Assembly: GCA_036275695.1 (NCBI GenBank)
Contig: DASUDI010000008.1
Location: 1-23,828, forward strand
Source: Damh-18 sp036275695
GTDB taxonomy: Bacteria; Patescibacteriota; Minisyncoccia; Phycocordibacterales; UBA918
Direction of reading: 5' to 3'
Length of the DNA stretch: 23,828 bases
The position numbers and the translations under genes are program-made. The first letter of the stretch is position 1; the number at the start of each line of letters is the position of its first letter. Shown in pieces: positions 22,000 through 23,828 of this stretch. Under the pieces are notes generated by a model that saw nothing but the letters and a program-made list of their open reading frames with translations, searched no databases and was not told the DNA's origin.

Positions 22000-22719
22000 T
22001 TATCCGCGATTAGTAGAACGGCGTGGCGTGGGTCGACCTTGTTCCTCCTGCTTACCTTTTCGATCAGCGAATACGTCGCCACGGTAAATCCATACTTTGA
22101 TGCCAATGACACCGTATGGAAGAAGTGCTCGCTCACGCGCGAAGTCAATATCTGCGCGCAATGTTTGGAGAGGGATGCGTCCTTTTTTAAGTTCCTCTTT
22201 GCGGGCCATTTCAGCACCACCAAGACGGCCTGATGCAATGATGCGTACGCCTTTTACGTCACGATTTGCCATTACTTTTTCCGCGGTTTGCTTCATAACA
22301 CGGCGGAATGGCATGCGCTTTTCAAGTCCTTCAACTACCATCTGTCCTACCACCGACGCGCTTGTCTCAGGCGAACGAAGTTCCTCAATGTCAATTTTGA
22401 CCTCAGGCTTCTCAGTGAGTTTAAGCGTGCGCAAAATCAAATCAACTTCGGTGCGTAGTTTAGTAGCACCCTCGCCACTGCGACCAATGATAAGTCCTGG
22501 GCGTGAAGTACTAATGATGATACGGTAGGTCTTTTGATTGCGTTCAATTTCAACACTCGCAACATGCATGCCCCGAAGTCTCTTTTCAAAAAACTTTCGA
22601 ATTGCAATGTCAGTGCGAACATACTCACGGTACCGTTTCGGATCCGTAGTTATCCAGCGTGATTTCCAGTCTCGGATTACTCCAAGTCGCTGAACATAGG
22701 GGTGTGCAACGTGTGTCAT
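22000..22719 (-). CDS. rpsC: 30S ribosomal protein S3
   Basis: The protein has 239 residues. The N-terminal GVIRDWKSRW, the KH domain with GLIIGRSGEGATKLR, and the C-terminal domain KGVRIIASGRLGGAEMAR and LPYGVIGIKVWIYRGD are all present. The C-terminal tail is basic and low-complexity (RKGKQEEQGRPTPRRS). S3 forms part of the mRNA entry tunnel and helicase site. It follows L22 by 10 nt. Confidence 0.97.
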   Translation of the reverse strand: MTHVAHPYVQRLGVIRDWKSRWITTDPKRYREYVRTDIAIRKFFEKRLRGMHVASVEIERNQKTYRIIISTSRPGLIIGRSGEGATKLRTEVDLILRTLKLTEKPEVKIDIEELRSPETSASVVGQMVVEGLEKRMPFRRVMKQTAEKVMANRDVKGVRIIASGRLGGAEMARKEELKKGRIPLQTLRADIDFARERALLPYGVIGIKVWIYRGDVFADRKGKQEEQGRPTPRRSTNRG

Positions 22720-22729
22720 AACAGTTTAC

Positions 22730-23053
22730 TTACTTAGTACCGAGCTCAACAGTAATATGACTATTGCGCTTAAGAATACGTGCGGCAGATCCACGCGCGC
22801 GTGGCATAAATCGCTTGAGAACGACTCCCTTATCAACCGCTACATGTTTAATAATGAGTTTTGAGGTATCAATTCCTTGTGACTTTGCATTTGCCACCGC
22901 AGACTTGATAACCTTTGTAAAGGGATCGGAAGCACGCTTATTGATAAGACTCAATGAATCAAGTGCTTTTCCAACCTCTTTGCCACGCACCATATCCGCG
23001 AGAAGGCGAACCTTTCGTGGCGATTGGCGATAGTTTTTAAGTACAGCTTTCAT
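22730..23053 (-). CDS. rplV: 50S ribosomal protein L22
   Basis: The protein has 107 residues. MKAVLKNYRQSPRKVRLLADMVRGK and the hairpin end KRFMPRARGSAARILKRNSHI identify L22, whose loop lines the exit tunnel. It stands between S19 and S3 with about 11-nt gaps. Confidence 0.97.
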   Translation of the reverse strand: MKAVLKNYRQSPRKVRLLADMVRGKEVGKALDSLSLINKRASDPFTKVIKSAVANAKSQGIDTSKLIIKHVAVDKGVVLKRFMPRARGSAARILKRNSHITVELGTK

Positions 23054-23064
23054 ATAATACGTAA

Positions 23065-23403
23065 CTATTTCTTAGCAGGTGTTGCTTTTGCTGCCTTTGC
23101 CGCTGCAATTTCAGCATCCTTCTTCTTCTGTTCGAGTTCCTTCTGCATCTTACCTCCGTGGCGGATGAATTTCTTCGTGGGCGAAAACTCACCAAGACGA
23201 TGTCCCACCATTTCCTCGGTAACAAATACCGCAACATGGGTCTTTCCGTTGTGAACACCGAACGTAAATCCCACCATATCTGGTGAAATCATTGACGCGC
23301 GATCCCACACCTTAATAACACCCGTGTCAGCTGGCTTCTTTCCATCAATCTTTTTCAAGATTTTTGGATTGATGTATGGTCCTTTATAAAGTGATCGTGA
23401 CAT
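23065..23403 (-). CDS. rpsS: 30S ribosomal protein S19 with an Ala/Lys-rich C-terminal tail
   Basis: The protein has 112 residues. MSRSLYKGPYINPKILKKI, then VWDRASMISPDMVGFTFGVHNG and GHRLGEFSPTKKFIRHGGK are the S19 landmarks. About 20 extra residues follow the usual end (QKKKDAEIAAAKAAKATPAKK region). S19 lies in the 30S head near the A site. Here it is the first gene of the unit: L2, which normally precedes it, is not found in the 425 nt upstream, and a promoter plus leader are found instead. Confidence 0.96.
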   Translation of the reverse strand: MSRSLYKGPYINPKILKKIDGKKPADTGVIKVWDRASMISPDMVGFTFGVHNGKTHVAVFVTEEMVGHRLGEFSPTKKFIRHGGKMQKELEQKKKDAEIAAAKAAKATPAKK

Positions 23404-23612
23404 AATAATAAACGCTTAAAGCGAGCGTACGAGTTGCATCATATAATTGCAAACCATTTCCAGAATACTAAACGCTGGATATGGTGCCTTACCACATGGT
23501 GAAGACCTCGTTGCGTAACAGGTAACGGCCAGTACGTAACGAAATATCCACACTATACTTAAAAACGGTACCTCAACTCCTCTCAAAGCCGGAGTACCGA
23601 GAGTTCTCCGAA
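23404..23612 (-). promoter_or_regulatory. Leader of the S19-L5 operon with attenuator-like hairpin
   Basis: The leader is about 210 nt and non-coding. On the minus strand CGGTAC (23599-23594) pairs with GTACCG (23571-23566), with an inner CTCC/GGAG contact, and is followed directly by TTTTT (23565-23561), a terminator-like form. CGGAG (23610-23606) can instead pair with CTCCG (23594-23590), which breaks that stem. Further down, imperfect CGTTACGTAC/GTTACGCAACG and ACCA/TGGT hairpins occur. The pattern suggests ribosomal-protein attenuation. Confidence 0.5.
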
Positions 23613-23619
23613 CCGAGAT

Positions 23620-23648
23620 ATACTACGTGAATTAAGGATATATGTCAA
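23620..23648 (-). promoter_or_regulatory. Promoter of the S19-L5 operon
   Basis: A perfect -35 TTGACA (23643-23648), a 17-nt spacer and TAGTAT (23620-23625) lie on the minus strand. The start is predicted at about 23613. The 180 nt beyond it to the window edge are AT-rich and hold no gene that can be supported. Confidence 0.82.
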
Positions 23649-23828
23649 TGACCTATACCCGCCTACCACCACTGTCACGATACTACCCTTCTCCTTCGAG
23701 AAGAACTCGTAGCAAAGCGCGAAATAAGCACTCAAAATATTACAAAAAGATTCCAAAATAACGGTATTCAAATACTCTAATTAATCGCAAAATTTTTTAT
23801 CGCCTTCGTATTTATATTTTTATACCCT

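Noticed and set aside
23583..23771. A 62-codon minus-strand frame upstream of S19
   Set aside because: It overlaps the promoter and attenuator region and resembles nothing.
1..23828. CRISPR arrays, insertion sequences, phage genes or defence systems
   Set aside because: No direct-repeat array, transposase, integrase or defence-type protein is visible; the window is mostly housekeeping.

Overview
The window looks like part of a Candidate Phyla Radiation (Patescibacteria, Parcubacteria-like) chromosome. Four observations support this. The ribosomal-protein run lacks uL30 between S5 and L15. Small proteins are compact, with an LID-less adenylate kinase and a 201-residue nucleoside diphosphate kinase. 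Energy metabolism is represented by phosphoketolase plus an acetate kinase. Almost no gene has a Shine-Dalgarno sequence. TGA is used as a stop (for example at the end of the SET-domain gene), so the standard bacterial code applies. The placement is inference from gene content; no 16S gene is present.

Layout. 1-907 (minus): a sulfide/persulfide-type operon with a CsoR/DUF156 repressor, a membrane rhodanese, and the first 34 codons of a persulfide-dioxygenase-like metallo-hydrolase. A CsoR-like operator sits inside its promoter. 1009-2722 (minus): a membrane histidine kinase and a single-domain response regulator. 2834-3232 (plus): a SET-domain protein. 3293-6801 (minus): an overlapping xfp-ackA pair that would convert sugar phosphates to acetate plus ATP. 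6911-8689: a CysQ-like phosphatase (plus) converging on a flavin-split-barrel protein and a one-TM surface-type protein (minus). 8756-10115 (plus): infC-rpmI-rplT with a long leader. 10200-11558 (minus): a beta-CASP RNase-type protein. 11631-11814 (minus): an unannotated structured RNA with its own promoter and terminator and a 6S-like architecture. 11882-15267: nucleotide kinases (ndk; gmk-adk-map; a divergent CMP-kinase-like gene). 15334-23403 (minus): secY and the S10/spc ribosomal-protein genes from S19 to L15.

The ribosomal block is split into three transcription units by clear intrinsic terminators and promoters. They are S19-L22-S3-L16-L29-S17-L14-L24-L5, then S14-S8-L6-L18-S5-L15, then secY. 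The first two units have long structured leaders. The S19 leader contains a terminator-like hairpin with an alternative pairing, suggesting attenuation.

A recurring promoter grammar appears through the window: an extended -10 (TGN plus TATACT/TATAAT-like) lies only 6-7 nt before the ATG. This implies leaderless mRNAs for many first genes. No mobile element, CRISPR array, tRNA or rRNA was seen. The items most worth follow-up are the 6S-like RNA, the operator-bearing single-cysteine DUF156 operon, the leaderless promoter pattern, the two ribosomal leaders and the divergent acetate kinase.
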